Position numbers and translations under genes: made by a program
The notes under the pieces: model-generated
Seen by the model: the letters and a program-made list of their open reading frames with translations, nothing else
Database searches by the model: none
Told to the model about the DNA's origin: nothing
Origin: Candidatus Hydrogenedentota bacterium
Lineage (GTDB): Bacteria > Hydrogenedentota > Hydrogenedentia > Hydrogenedentales > JAGMZX01
NCBI GenBank assembly: GCA_029556545.1
Contig: JAKQEQ010000042.1
Coordinates: 82,729-146,728 of the forward strand
Direction: 5' to 3'
Length of the DNA stretch: 64,000 nucleotides
In this document: positions 44,701-52,334 of the stretch, one piece after another
How the letters are laid out: each line of letters starts with the position of its first letter
How positions within the stretch are numbered: the stretch's first letter is position 1

Positions 44701-44960
44701 GCTCCAACAGCAATACCCTGGTTTTCGAGGCGGTGGACTACAGCGACGCCGGTCTCTACGCAGTCGAGGTGACCGATAGCTTCGCCGTGGCGTTGTCGCG
44801 CACGGCGAAACTCGAAGTGGTCGAGCAATTGCCCATCGCCACATCGGGTCTACTGGCGGTCATGGCCAGCACGCTTGCGGCGCTGGGCGCGTTGCGCGTG
44901 CGCCCTAGAGCGCTTCAGACACGCGCGACGTCGTCACAGACGACTTCACGGAAGTCCTGA
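38727..44960 (+). CDS. Giant exported surface protein with Ig-like/HYR-like repeats
   Basis: A 2,077-residue protein. ATG 38727 has GGGAG 8 nt upstream; a TTG five codons earlier is less likely. A signal peptide spans 1-21. Three beta-sandwich, Trp-rich carbohydrate-binding-like regions (about 20-480 and 560-710) surround one InlB-type repeat (ITATAGANGSIWPSGS). Several bacterial Ig-like and DUF5011-type modules follow (about 1175-1570; GxYxDxGA..A.D pattern), then five I-set-like Ig modules (1575-2030; EGLYRCTV, EGNYTIAV, AGQYKVTV). The C-terminus has a short LPIATSG segment, a hydrophobic helix and a basic end, RVRPRAL, which is the layout of a membrane-sorting signal. It is likely an adhesin or matrix-binding protein on the cell surface. 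Confidence 0.88.
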   Translation: MHTRQLFLLAALTVLAATSAHGIVWNWDTAGNFQGWGSWNCVTGASVSGGSLNGTINCGDPHVYSPDNLGLAGSNHNWLKVYITYSPGPGTATPFQLFYNSGNGIREADSFRFTVHPGTELYQVHIPRAIAEQGKTNMWTGRTISRVRFDLGSHASGTFNIHWLAIENYPHPDWDFNITPAGVAHPSGWYVANQLANWQVTNDRKLQFTVTGGDPHFAVAPLAFDPASYRYVYMRHEVAGFSSNLPQTAQIFGFPGTGGTGFVWKNWGYYPNVGYETVVVDMHTGTSNASWNGAYGSISTFRVDPATSADTSGTHRYDRIGIYPASSIDSGTRLWNSMSGPGAWIAPKHGSYAGSTVSISGGVATLSRTGSNPFGVMNIDFAVQSGNRYLYLDVEPVTSTPRDNVAMTVQWRVDGADFAAQNRQRRYTNLRGGQGMNRHVFDLGATQASPYNGAWSGIPHGLLLHFDHAADLTSVRIANVGLVSSVRTITATAGANGSIWPSGSVLVVNGSNATFSITPSAGYRVFDVLVNSSRLADPVTSYTFTNVTANQAIHANFARPNWQFDTPGYREGWTPNAHIGTWNVAAGILQYATNFPVPGPPNPDPYWPSQALSLPRDQFSWLKVRARNATNATRGQMFFATDLGGFSEPRSVSYDVIPNDTTYRDYWVSLDANANWLAATTITQLRNDLPSNPTVNGTIYLDQILLSPTPPPSATLSSGAPNPTNAAIPVAVTLNLSSSDFTEADIAATNATVVGFSGSGTSYSFTLNPTAQGAVSCYASAYTFTDAAGNLNPQASNTISRTYDTVPPNAPSVTSVLAFTNDTTPTWNWSTGGGGNGQYRYGWTEGVWIAENVAVTQYTPPAPLADGPHTLYVQERDAAGNWSMPGSFTVTVDGTPPTAPDPGTDVEVYLNANGTATLTPAHIAAMGAGAADANGIDWAATHATAGPVIDFDCTDLNQAIAVTFTVTDTAGNPAANTTTANAIVRDAIPPQAVPRAGPISVYLSSPTLTGQDLDLNSSDNCAVFDWKIDDQDSVTYTCGDVGATLPAKLTVFDESGNNHSAFTSVRVYDDIPPVAICTNVTLQLDALGNATLAAADVDDGSNDACGPLASLLIKRSADPDSAYAQQLVFGCGDRGAPVSVTLQVTDGANPPNTATCPADVTVEDNVKPVIVLNGANPMAVMQGQPYNEPGAVANDNCDGPGNTVTDITGTVDTSVLGASYEVRYNYTDESGNAADEVVRTVNVVENPPPEITILGDNPATVECTGVYTDAGATAFDVPDGDLTDDIITTGVESVDTATPGSYTVSYEVTDSNDTTVVVSRTVEVVDTTPPVISLIGGDTAQHECSTDYVDLGAVAEDDCEGVLATPVTVTSPVNRNSPPGTYLVLYDVSDATGNAAAQITRTVEVVDTTPPVLVLLGSPAVVTECGQPYTDAGAIANDSCGGDLTGEITVDNPVSADSGLGFYTVTYYVLDAAGNAATPITRQVEVRDTTPPLLTLNGAATVIIFRGTSFTDPRATAVDGCDAGVAVVTGGDLVNTAVPGTYTITYDAQDSSGNAAPQVTRTVQVIGTGGPPAFLEQPVDQTVHYGDDAVFSVVVVVALETLTYEWRKDGVPLTESAEYSGVNTRTLTVNNADNAKEGLYRCTVANAEGTATSQAARLTVLDPAIIGQPLGQALAPGQTAAFTLEAVGSGTLVYQWFKSPSTPLADAPGKIVGSATHTLQILDAQNADEGLYFCEVTGADGTLRSQAARLRVGDPIIITDPQSQTVPPGVTVQFSVEVAGTPPLLFRWRKDGAGLSDGGRISGSSTTTLTITNVQKSDEGNYTIAVVGQNTAESNPAVLRIGDAPVIGGIVMSPADGNVPVSGYLALTVVMAGGDTPFSYQWYKDDQPLADDARISGSNGPTLNIVGTQPSDAGQYKVTVTNVIGSATSQPVSVIVGLRFIKNLSDAVVEEGDPFIWSVEITGAIGFIDYQWLKEDAGKALLPLSDGPGLSGSNSNTLVFEAVDYSDAGLYAVEVTDSFAVALSRTAKLEVVEQLPIATSGLLAVMASTLAALGALRVRPRALQTRATSSQTTSRKS

Positions 44961-45179
44961 CATAGCGTCTGTCGCAATCGAGACAAAGTGAGCGGGTCGG
45001 CTGCGCGGGGCACAGTGCGAACCTCGGCCAGCGGACCGCGCCCCGCATATTCCCGCCGAGTTATGCATGGGCGAGCGCCAGCGTGTCGTGTTTGCTGGCC
45101 TGTTGATGAACGACCTCAAGTCCCTCCTGGCCGACGCGCGCAGCGGGAACTCGGTCGGAGAAGACGCGGGAATCGTGTT
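44961..45179. other. No feature seen
   Basis: GC-rich sequence with short imperfect inverted repeats and no convincing gene. A 55-codon frame at 45066-45233 has no recognisable product. Confidence 0.5.
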
Positions 45180-45182
45180 GGT

Positions 45183-45437
45183 CACTTGCCCAGATTCGCG
45201 GAAGACGACGGCGCGCCGAACCGGCGGCAAGCATTGAAAGGCGCTATCCGCGGTCTCCGTAACGTCCTCAATCATGATCCATGGCGCGTCGTGTTCCGGT
45301 GGCGCGACAACAACGCGAGAGCGGTCCGCATTACGGACTATCACTTGGCAATGAGCAAGACGCGACGCCCAGGCGACGAACGACGACGAGCCGGTGGACT
45401 CACCCGCTGCCCAAGTACGATTGCCCGTTTGGCCTAA
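45183..45437 (+). pseudogene. Decayed higB toxin running into a higA-like start
   Basis: In one frame the sequence encodes NRRQALKG, then DPWRVVFRWRDNNARAVRITDYH, which is the C-terminal signature of HigB/RelE-type toxins (WRxxFRW...V.I.DYH). The usual stop after DYH is missing. The frame instead runs through LA into MSKTRRP at 45351, a typical HigA antitoxin start, but the HigA helix-turn-helix that should follow is absent. The HigB N-terminus is not found upstream. HigB cleaves mRNA at the ribosome and HigA neutralises it; this copy should be inactive. Recognition is by motif and gene order only. Confidence 0.5.
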
Positions 45438-45739
45438 TCAACACATCGCCAAGAGATTACGCCGCACACTTCTAAGGCCCGCCAACCTATTGCCCGTCGA
45501 CGACTTACACCACCCCACCCAGAATTCGTTGGGGGGAATCTTGGGTCTGGTGTCAGAGTCGCACAGCGTCCCGGCGGGTGTTCTCCGACGAAAATGGGGG
45601 CAGAGGGCGGAGAGCTGCGGTTGGAGTGGCCGGGGGAAGGTGGGAAGGACAGTTGGTGGGCCGTTCTTCTATTTGTAAGGGCCCGGTGAAGGCCATCTTC
45701 CGCCGTCGGCCGGTTGGTGCGAAAGTGCGAAATGCGGGA

Positions 45740-45768
45740 TTGACATATCCAGCCAGTTATGGTAGAAG
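45740..45768 (+). promoter_or_regulatory. Possible promoter of the 45967-50441 unit
   Basis: TTGACA (45740-45745), 17 nt, TAGAAG (45763-45768). The -35 is perfect and the -10 matches four of six. It implies a leader of about 190 nt. The gap 45438-45966 holds nothing else I can support. Confidence 0.35.
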
Positions 45769-45966
45769 GAAATCGCTGGCGGAGGAGGTTCGGGGCGCGC
45801 GGCCCGGGGGTAGTATGCTGGACGGCGTGGTTAGTTTCTGTTGCGGAAAAGCCATTTTTCACTGACCGCCATCGGCACAGCGCGTCCGGTCATCCTTGCG
45901 TTGACCGCAGAATGCCGAAAACGGCTGGATGCAAACCGCAGGCGCGGTGCCGCAAGGAGAAGCCTT

Positions 45967-46707
45967 ATGAACAAATTGCGGCAAGCGCTTTTCCCCGGAA
46001 TACTCATTTTGATCGGAGGCGCCGCCCATGGGCTCGCCATGCACATGAGCTTCCCGGAGGTTATCCAATCTTCGAAGCTCGTGTTCATCGGCACGGTGAA
46101 AGAAACAGCCCCGCGCTTAAGTCCCACGGGTAAGATGGTCTTCACAGATGTGTATTTCACGGACGTCGAACTGATACACAAGGAAGCGTCCTTCGCCTTG
46201 GGCAGCGCGGACGGCGTCACCCTCAGCTTCGCCGGTGGAGAATGGCAGGAACGGCGCGTAGTGGTTTCTGGGGTTCCCACGTTCAAAGCCGGCGAACGTT
46301 TCCTGCTTTGCGTGGCTTACGACGACCCTTTCGTGGCGAATCCGCTGACGGGCGGCCCGCAAGGCCTCTTCCGCATCGAGTTTGATGAAGAGACGGGACA
46401 GGAGTATCCACTCGCTTACGGACGGCGCGGCATCATGGGGCTCGACAGCCACGGCGAACTGCGACTATCCAGCCCAATCGAGTCTATCGTCTCCGGACGC
46501 GCAGCCTACGCATTCGATCCGCTCGAGGACCTCCGCTATCTCGTGGCGCCGACTCGAACTCCGGACAGTCCCTCCCCGGGATCTACGGCCCGCGTTTCGG
46601 AAGTCATGGCGACCAAGCAAGTGCCGCTTTCCAGTCTTCTGGATTTGGAGGCTTTCCTCAAACTGGTCGAGCCGCTTTGGAACGGGAAAAAAGGGGCTGA
46701 ACCATGA
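45967..46707 (+). CDS. Exported protein of unknown function paired with a metalloprotease
   Basis: A 246-residue protein from ATG 45967 behind AAGGAG. A signal peptide covers about 1-25. The core (30-150) is beta-rich with SSKLVFIGTVKETAPRLSP, FTDVYFTDVELIHK and GERFLLCVAYDDPF, a pattern that recalls OB-fold proteins of the NTR/TIMP sort, though that is only a suggestion. The C-terminal 60 residues are helical. Its stop overlaps the start of the metalloprotease gene (ATGA at 46704-46707), so the two are translated together. A role as inhibitor, chaperone or partner of the protease is a reasonable inference. Confidence 0.75.
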   Translation: MNKLRQALFPGILILIGGAAHGLAMHMSFPEVIQSSKLVFIGTVKETAPRLSPTGKMVFTDVYFTDVELIHKEASFALGSADGVTLSFAGGEWQERRVVVSGVPTFKAGERFLLCVAYDDPFVANPLTGGPQGLFRIEFDEETGQEYPLAYGRRGIMGLDSHGELRLSSPIESIVSGRAAYAFDPLEDLRYLVAPTRTPDSPSPGSTARVSEVMATKQVPLSSLLDLEAFLKLVEPLWNGKKGAEP

Positions 46708-49700
46708 CACGGTGCGTTCTCCTTGTGATGATGGCAGCCCTCATCTCGGCTGGATCGGGGCAGGCCGCCCAGACCTTGGAGCAGTGCGGCTATCAGGAAC
46801 TACCCCTTGTCATGGAACAAACGTCTAAGGGCTCGTGGACCTTCACGCCCAACAGCGACGCCATGGCGATCTACAACGTCTATATGCCCATCTATGAATG
46901 GATCCCCACCGATGGCTCGTGGGGACACAACGGTGTAAACGAATTCGGAGGTTTTCCCAGTGACAGTTCGTTGTACAACGTGTGGGATACCCATTGGGGG
47001 GGTAACTTGGCCCTCTGCAAGATTGAGTGGTTGTGCGAATGCTGCGAGCTGACGGAATCCGATATTGTCTTCAATCCCGCCCGCACGTGGACTACCGACA
47101 TCGACGCGGCAGTGGGCACGGGCCTAGTCTACTATCCTTCAGTGCTGCTTCATGAACTTGGCCATTCCTGGGGCCTGATGTGCGTCGATGAGACCTACGA
47201 ATACGCCGTGCCGACGGTCATGCACGCCTACAACCGAAACGTATTCCAAGACCTGAATGTCATTCATGCTCCTGATGCCTATTTGATCCGAAGAGGATAC
47301 AATGACCAGGTGTCTATCACGGCGCTAAACGACGTGGGTGTGCACAGCAAGTACTCGGACGGTATGCGCTGGGCCAATGCCACGCTCAGCGGCTCGGCTT
47401 TCACCGCGGGCGAAACGCTGTCCATATACAATATGCTGGTCGAAAACACCGGCTTTTCCAACGCGGCAAATGTCCACGTCCGGCTTTACCTGTCCAGCAA
47501 TGCGTTCATCGGGACCAACGACGCCTTCCTCGGCGATTTCTCCTGGGGCACGTTCTCCGCCGAGAGTTACGGGGTGTACGACTTCGAGAATCTCACCATC
47601 CCGGAGAATCTGAAATCCGGGGACTACTTCGTTGGGGGGGTGGTCACTACGAACGGATACGGCTCCGATGGCGTTTGGCAGAACGATGCCACCCGGCTCG
47701 TGGACACCATCAAGGTGGCCTGTGCTCCAGACATCTATGAACCAGACAACACCTATGCTGAGGCCCAAGAAATCGTCTCCGGCGGGATACAAACCCATAG
47801 ATTATGCCCTCTGTACGAAAGAGACTACCTGTACTTTGAACTCTGGGAGAGGGCCCAAGTCACCATCGAGACCGCCGGCCCGCCCGGCGGCGACACGAAG
47901 CTGTATCTGTTCACAAGTGGTGGTGGCTATATGATCGCGTCCGACGACGATAGCGGCGAAGGCAACTACTCCTACATCGAGCGCCTGAAAAAAGACTCCC
48001 TGGACGCGGGCACCTACCACATCATGGTCGAGGAGTCTGACAACAACGAGCAGATTGAAGAGTACACGATAAACCTTACGGCTCTTCCCATTCCAGTGAC
48101 ACACGCCGTCACCGTCAACACTATCGGCAATGCAGTGAATGGGGATTGCAGTTCAATCACCGACCTCATCTGGTCACCGGGAGTGGATGGGCACATATCG
48201 CTGAGTGAGACAATCCTTGCCGCCAACAACACGCCGGGAGCCGACACCATCGATTTCTCGTTTTCAGGCACGATCTCGCCCTCTACGCCCCTGCCGCACT
48301 TGGAAGACCTCAGTGGCGGCACTACCATCCTTGGGGGAGGAGGCATCGTCATTGACGGGCGCCTGCTCCATGGCGCAGGGGACGGGCTCTGTATCACGTC
48401 TGCCCAGAACGTGGTGGACGGGCTTTCAATCATCAATTTTCCCGGTGACGCCATTGTGCTGGACGGCATCCGGGCCACAGGGAATACCATTCGCAACTGC
48501 GAGATCGGCACCGTGAACTACTCTCCCAGGCACAACACCGGAGGGGGTATCCTGGTGCGCAATGGCGCATCGAACAATCTGGTGGGCGGCGGCGAAGGCG
48601 ATGGCAACATCATCGCCTACAACTATTATAACGGCGTATCCGTCCAGGCCGGCTCGGGCAATCGAATCTCCCATAACTCCATTCACGACAATGGCTTAAA
48701 GGGTATTTCGATCAGCCCCGGCGCGAACGGAGACATTGCAGACCCGTCAGTCAGCGTCGAAAACACTGGAGGGACCTTCCTCATCCAAGGCATGGCGCCG
48801 GAGTTCTCCACGCTCGAATTCTTCGTCGATACCGCCGGCCAGGGAGAGATCTATGTCGGTTCAACCACGACCGCGCTCGGGGGGGTATTCTCGTTCAACT
48901 TGGGTCTCAGCCCCTATGTTGGACTGAACGTCACCGCCACCGCCACGGACGGATTAGGCAATACGTCTCAATTCAGTGTTCCGGTCCCGGCCGACCCGGA
49001 GGTCGATCCACCGCCGAATGATGACTGCGCCAATGCCGAGCCGATCAGTGAGGACACTACCGTCATAGTCAGAACCTACGGAGCAACACAGGACGCCAGT
49101 TCGAGTTGTGACACCGGCCCAGCCTACGACGTATGGTATACCTATACTCCAAGCGTGACCGGCGAAGTGAGCGCAACGCTGTGTAACGATGTTAACTATG
49201 ACAGCACCCTGACGGTTTTCGACGGCTGCAGCGGCAGCGAACTCGTCTGCAACGATGACTATTGCGCGCTCGGATCCCGAATCCTGTTCAATGTCGAAGC
49301 CGACGCGACATACCTACTCCGCGTGTCGGGATATAACGGGGCCACGGGACACGGGGACTTGCGTGTCGAACGCGCAGACAACCTGATGTGTATGGAGGAC
49401 TCGCTTTTCAGTCAGACCCCACAAGCGCCCTGGGAGGATTGGGATGGTATTGTCAGCACCGAACCTCCCGCTACTGCTGCCGTCGAGGACTTCTCGGGCG
49501 TGAGCGGCTCCATTGACACGGTGCGCTGGTGGGGCTTCGAAGTAGACGCCGGTCCTATGGTCACCACGCCCTGCGATCGTATTAGTGACCAGTTCGCTGT
49601 AACCTTCATCGATGGCTTTGGCACTCTTTCTGAGACGGTAGTCTATAGCGAGACTGTTACGGCCACTGTCGATCAGACTGCCGGAACCTACGGGTCGTTC

Positions 49701-50441
49701 AGCCTGCGCCGCTACACGGCGACACTATCCTCCGCCGTGGTCTTGCTTGAAGGACACATCCGTATCCAGGGCACGGGCGATCCTGATTGTGCGCTCATGT
49801 GGCTCTCCTCTAATCTGGGCAACAACCAATCCTGGGTCTGTGACGGCGACGCATGCACGGCCCTTTCCTTTGATCTCGCCTTTTGCCTTGGAGGCGAAGC
49901 AGGAGAAGGCGAAGGTGAGGGCGAGGGTGAAGGTGAGGGCGAACCGCCCCTGTCGGATTTGACTGTGGCCGCAATGGAATTTCTGGCGAATTTCGCCGCC
50001 ACGGACACCGATGGCAGCGGCGGTATTTCCTTCCAGGAAGCGCTAGCCGTTAATCCTGAACTCAGCCGCGAGCAGTTTGACAGCCTCAACGGTGGCGCCG
50101 ACAGCGTTCTAACGCAACGAGACCTTGTTGGAGCGACCTTGCCGGGGAAATGCCAGAGCGCCGACATCGATGGGGACTACGTCGTAAGACTATCCGAGCT
50201 ACTTCGGCTAATTCAGTTCTATAACTCGAACGGGTTCTCGTGCCTATTGGGTACTGAGGACGGTTTTACCCCAGGTCCGGGAGACCGGGGATGTCTACGC
50301 CATAGTACGGACGTAAACTTCGATTGGCGCATTAGCCTGTCCGAACTGCTCCGGGTGATTCAATTCTTCAACATCGGCGGGTACTATTACTGCCCAAGCC
50401 AAGGCACGGAAGACGGTTACTGCCCAGGACTGTTGGACTGA
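46704..50441 (+). CDS. Multidomain exported zinc metalloprotease with PPC-like, beta-helix and dockerin-like modules
   Basis: A 1,245-residue protein coupled to the gene before it. After a signal peptide (1-22) comes a matrixin-like peptidase domain (about 45-200) with HELGHSWG (H150, E151, H154) and a possible Met-turn at VMHA (172-175). The expected third ligand in HExxHxxGxxH is Cys160. A CARDB-like beta domain and a pre-peptidase C-terminal-like domain (about 350-460, EPDNTYAEAQEI) follow. A right-handed beta-helix (about 500-680, NxIxxN repeats) and a second PPC-like domain come next. A short Gly-Glu linker, an EF-hand (DTDGSGGISFQEAL), and a paired ELLRxIQF module end the protein. It probably degrades extracellular protein. 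Confidence 0.87.
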   Translation: MTRCVLLVMMAALISAGSGQAAQTLEQCGYQELPLVMEQTSKGSWTFTPNSDAMAIYNVYMPIYEWIPTDGSWGHNGVNEFGGFPSDSSLYNVWDTHWGGNLALCKIEWLCECCELTESDIVFNPARTWTTDIDAAVGTGLVYYPSVLLHELGHSWGLMCVDETYEYAVPTVMHAYNRNVFQDLNVIHAPDAYLIRRGYNDQVSITALNDVGVHSKYSDGMRWANATLSGSAFTAGETLSIYNMLVENTGFSNAANVHVRLYLSSNAFIGTNDAFLGDFSWGTFSAESYGVYDFENLTIPENLKSGDYFVGGVVTTNGYGSDGVWQNDATRLVDTIKVACAPDIYEPDNTYAEAQEIVSGGIQTHRLCPLYERDYLYFELWERAQVTIETAGPPGGDTKLYLFTSGGGYMIASDDDSGEGNYSYIERLKKDSLDAGTYHIMVEESDNNEQIEEYTINLTALPIPVTHAVTVNTIGNAVNGDCSSITDLIWSPGVDGHISLSETILAANNTPGADTIDFSFSGTISPSTPLPHLEDLSGGTTILGGGGIVIDGRLLHGAGDGLCITSAQNVVDGLSIINFPGDAIVLDGIRATGNTIRNCEIGTVNYSPRHNTGGGILVRNGASNNLVGGGEGDGNIIAYNYYNGVSVQAGSGNRISHNSIHDNGLKGISISPGANGDIADPSVSVENTGGTFLIQGMAPEFSTLEFFVDTAGQGEIYVGSTTTALGGVFSFNLGLSPYVGLNVTATATDGLGNTSQFSVPVPADPEVDPPPNDDCANAEPISEDTTVIVRTYGATQDASSSCDTGPAYDVWYTYTPSVTGEVSATLCNDVNYDSTLTVFDGCSGSELVCNDDYCALGSRILFNVEADATYLLRVSGYNGATGHGDLRVERADNLMCMEDSLFSQTPQAPWEDWDGIVSTEPPATAAVEDFSGVSGSIDTVRWWGFEVDAGPMVTTPCDRISDQFAVTFIDGFGTLSETVVYSETVTATVDQTAGTYGSFSLRRYTATLSSAVVLLEGHIRIQGTGDPDCALMWLSSNLGNNQSWVCDGDACTALSFDLAFCLGGEAGEGEGEGEGEGEGEPPLSDLTVAAMEFLANFAATDTDGSGGISFQEALAVNPELSREQFDSLNGGADSVLTQRDLVGATLPGKCQSADIDGDYVVRLSELLRLIQFYNSNGFSCLLGTEDGFTPGPGDRGCLRHSTDVNFDWRISLSELLRVIQFFNIGGYYYCPSQGTEDGYCPGLLD

Positions 50442-50653
50442 TTGATCCGGGTTGCGTGTGATTTGGTGGGGAGGGAGAGTCATGGTTGCATGTTGCCAGG
50501 ATGATGCCCAAGGAGGCGGGAACGGGTTACTATACTGAGGCAATTCAAGGCGAGGAAGGAATCGGGCATAGTAACGTATAGTAATCCATGCTCCACGCAT
50601 ATACGGGTATGCTTTATCAGGCCATAACTCACTGCAAATAAATGAGTTACTGA

Positions 50654-50729
50654 TGGTGGGCCGTGCAGGAGTCGAACCTGCGACCTTGTGATTAAGAGTC
50701 ACCTGCTCTACCGGCTGAGCTAACGGCCC
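50654..50729 (-). tRNA. tRNA-Lys(CUU)
   Basis: The 76-nt minus-strand sequence folds as a cloverleaf: acceptor GGGCCGT / ACGGCCC, anticodon loop CTCTTAA (anticodon CTT), T-loop TTCGACT and encoded CCA. It lies 12 bp downstream of tRNA-Gly and shares its promoter. The gap 50442-50653 holds only an AT-rich inverted repeat (50625-50649). Confidence 0.97.
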
Positions 50730-50741
50730 CGGAAGGGAAGA

Positions 50742-50816
<75 letters not shown>

Positions 50817-50830
50817 TCAACAATCAAGAG

Positions 50831-50859
50831 ATTCTAGCAGACCCTTCCCGCGCTGTCAA
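50831..50859 (-). promoter_or_regulatory. Promoter of the tRNA-Gly/tRNA-Lys unit
   Basis: On the minus strand TTGACA (50859-50854), 17 nt, TAGAAT (50836-50831), ending 15 nt before the tRNA-Gly gene. Confidence 0.75.
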
Positions 50860-50945
50860 CAAAGCAACGCGCCAAAACCCGCGAACGATCACGGACGACC
50901 CGGCGCGTCATTTGGTTCATACCCGGGAACTGGGTGAAGAACTGC

Positions 50946-52334
50946 TTATTCGGCTTCAAGGCCGTATTTCTGCAAGCGGTAGCGCAGCGAGCGCGGGGTG
51001 AGGCCGAGGAGTTCCGCCGCTTTCTTCTGGGAGTAGCGCGCGCGCTCAAGGGCCTGCTTGATGAGGGCGGTCTCGAGCTCCGCGACGCGATCCTCAAGGT
51101 TCGCGCCTTCCGGGGGCAAGGCGACGCTGGTCGTTTCCACGGGCAAGTATTCGCGAACCTCGCGGGGTAGGTCCTCCACCTCGATCTGTTCGTTGCCGCA
51201 CAGGGCCACCACGCGTTCGAGCACGTTGCCCAGTTCGCGCACGTTCCCCGGCCAGTAATACCGCGTCAACGCGTCCAGCGCCTCCGGGCTCACGCGGAGC
51301 ACCGGCCTGCCGATCTTGACCGCGTGCCGCTGCACAAAATGACGCACGAGGAGGGGAATGTCGTCCCGGCGCTCGCGCAAGGCCGGCACGCGAATGGGAA
51401 TGACGTTGAGTCGATAGTAGAGATCGCCGCGAAATGCGCCCTTCTCGACCATGGCCTCGAGGTCCCGGTTGGTCGCGCTGATGATGCGGACGTCGACACG
51501 GATTTCCGAGACGCCGCCAACGGGCGTGATCGTCTGGTTGTCGAGCACGCGCAGGAGTTTCGCCTGCAGCATGATCGGCATCTCGCCGATTTCGTCGAGG
51601 AAGACGGCGCCGCCGTTGGCCGCCACGAACAACCCCTCCTTGTCCTCCGTGGCGCCGGTGAACGCGCCGCGCTTGTACCCGAAGAGTTCGCTTTCGAGCA
51701 GGCTCTCCGGGATGCCGCCGCAGTTGATGGCGACAAAGGGCTTATCCGCCCGGTTGCTGAGCTGGTGCAGCGCCCGCGCCACGAGTTCCTTGCCGGCCCC
51801 GCTTTCGCCGAGCAGGGCCACGGTGCTGGGCAGGGTCGCGACCTTGCGCACCATCTCGACCATTTCGAGTAAGGCGGGACTCTGCCCGATCATATTCTCG
51901 ATGCTGCCGCGGCGCGCCTGTTCCTGGCGCAAGGCTTCATTTTCGCGCTGGAGAACGCGCCGTGCGATAGCCTGCTTGACACGCAGGCGGATCTCGTCGT
52001 TGTCTTTAAACGGCTTCTGGATGTAATCGGCCGCTCCGCGGCGCATGGCTTCGATGGCGGTCTCTACGGACCCGTAGGCGGTCATCATGATGGCCGGCGT
52101 GTGCGGCGCTTCCTGCTGCAGGTGCGAAAGCAACTTCAGCCCCGCCTCGCGATCATTCCCCATGTTAAGATCGGTGAGTACGGCGTCGAAATGCTCCTCC
52201 GCCACCAGCGCGCGGGCGGCCTCGGGCGTCGCGGCAAGATGCACATCGTACCCCGCGTTCTGCAACACGATCTCGAGCGTTTCGCGCATGCCGAGTTCGT
52301 CGTCAACCACCAGCACGCGATGTTGTACCGGCAT
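50946..52334 (-). CDS. pilR: NtrC-family sigma-54 response regulator, PilR-like
   Basis: A 462-residue regulator. The receiver (5-120) has Asp11/Asp12, phosphoacceptor Asp55 and Lys in QKPF. The AAA domain (about 145-370) has GESGAGKE and the sigma-54 contact loop GAFTGA. A Fis-type helix-turn-helix ends the protein (KKAAELLGLTPRSLRYRLQ). It activates sigma-54 promoters when phosphorylated. Its start overlaps the sensor kinase gene by 32 nt, and the cluster with pilT and pilB makes a PilS-PilR pair controlling pilus genes likely. The ortholog name rests on context, and other NtrC-type roles are possible. Confidence 0.9.
   Translation of the reverse strand: MPVQHRVLVVDDELGMRETLEIVLQNAGYDVHLAATPEAARALVAEEHFDAVLTDLNMGNDREAGLKLLSHLQQEAPHTPAIMMTAYGSVETAIEAMRRGAADYIQKPFKDNDEIRLRVKQAIARRVLQRENEALRQEQARRGSIENMIGQSPALLEMVEMVRKVATLPSTVALLGESGAGKELVARALHQLSNRADKPFVAINCGGIPESLLESELFGYKRGAFTGATEDKEGLFVAANGGAVFLDEIGEMPIMLQAKLLRVLDNQTITPVGGVSEIRVDVRIISATNRDLEAMVEKGAFRGDLYYRLNVIPIRVPALRERRDDIPLLVRHFVQRHAVKIGRPVLRVSPEALDALTRYYWPGNVRELGNVLERVVALCGNEQIEVEDLPREVREYLPVETTSVALPPEGANLEDRVAELETALIKQALERARYSQKKAAELLGLTPRSLRYRLQKYGLEAE

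Noticed and set aside
44820-44960. LPIATSG as a sortase LPXTG signal
   Set aside because: The spacing does not match LPXTG and no sortase gene is visible; described only as a sorting-like tail.
45434-45862. A 142-codon minus-strand frame between the higBA remnant and the 45967 gene
   Set aside because: Pro/Arg/Thr-rich composition typical of non-coding GC-rich DNA, no usable ribosome site.
50625-50649. Inverted repeat TAACTCA/TGAGTTA after tRNA-Lys as a terminator
   Set aside because: The stem is AT-rich and no T-run follows on the minus strand, so it does not meet the pattern of an intrinsic terminator.
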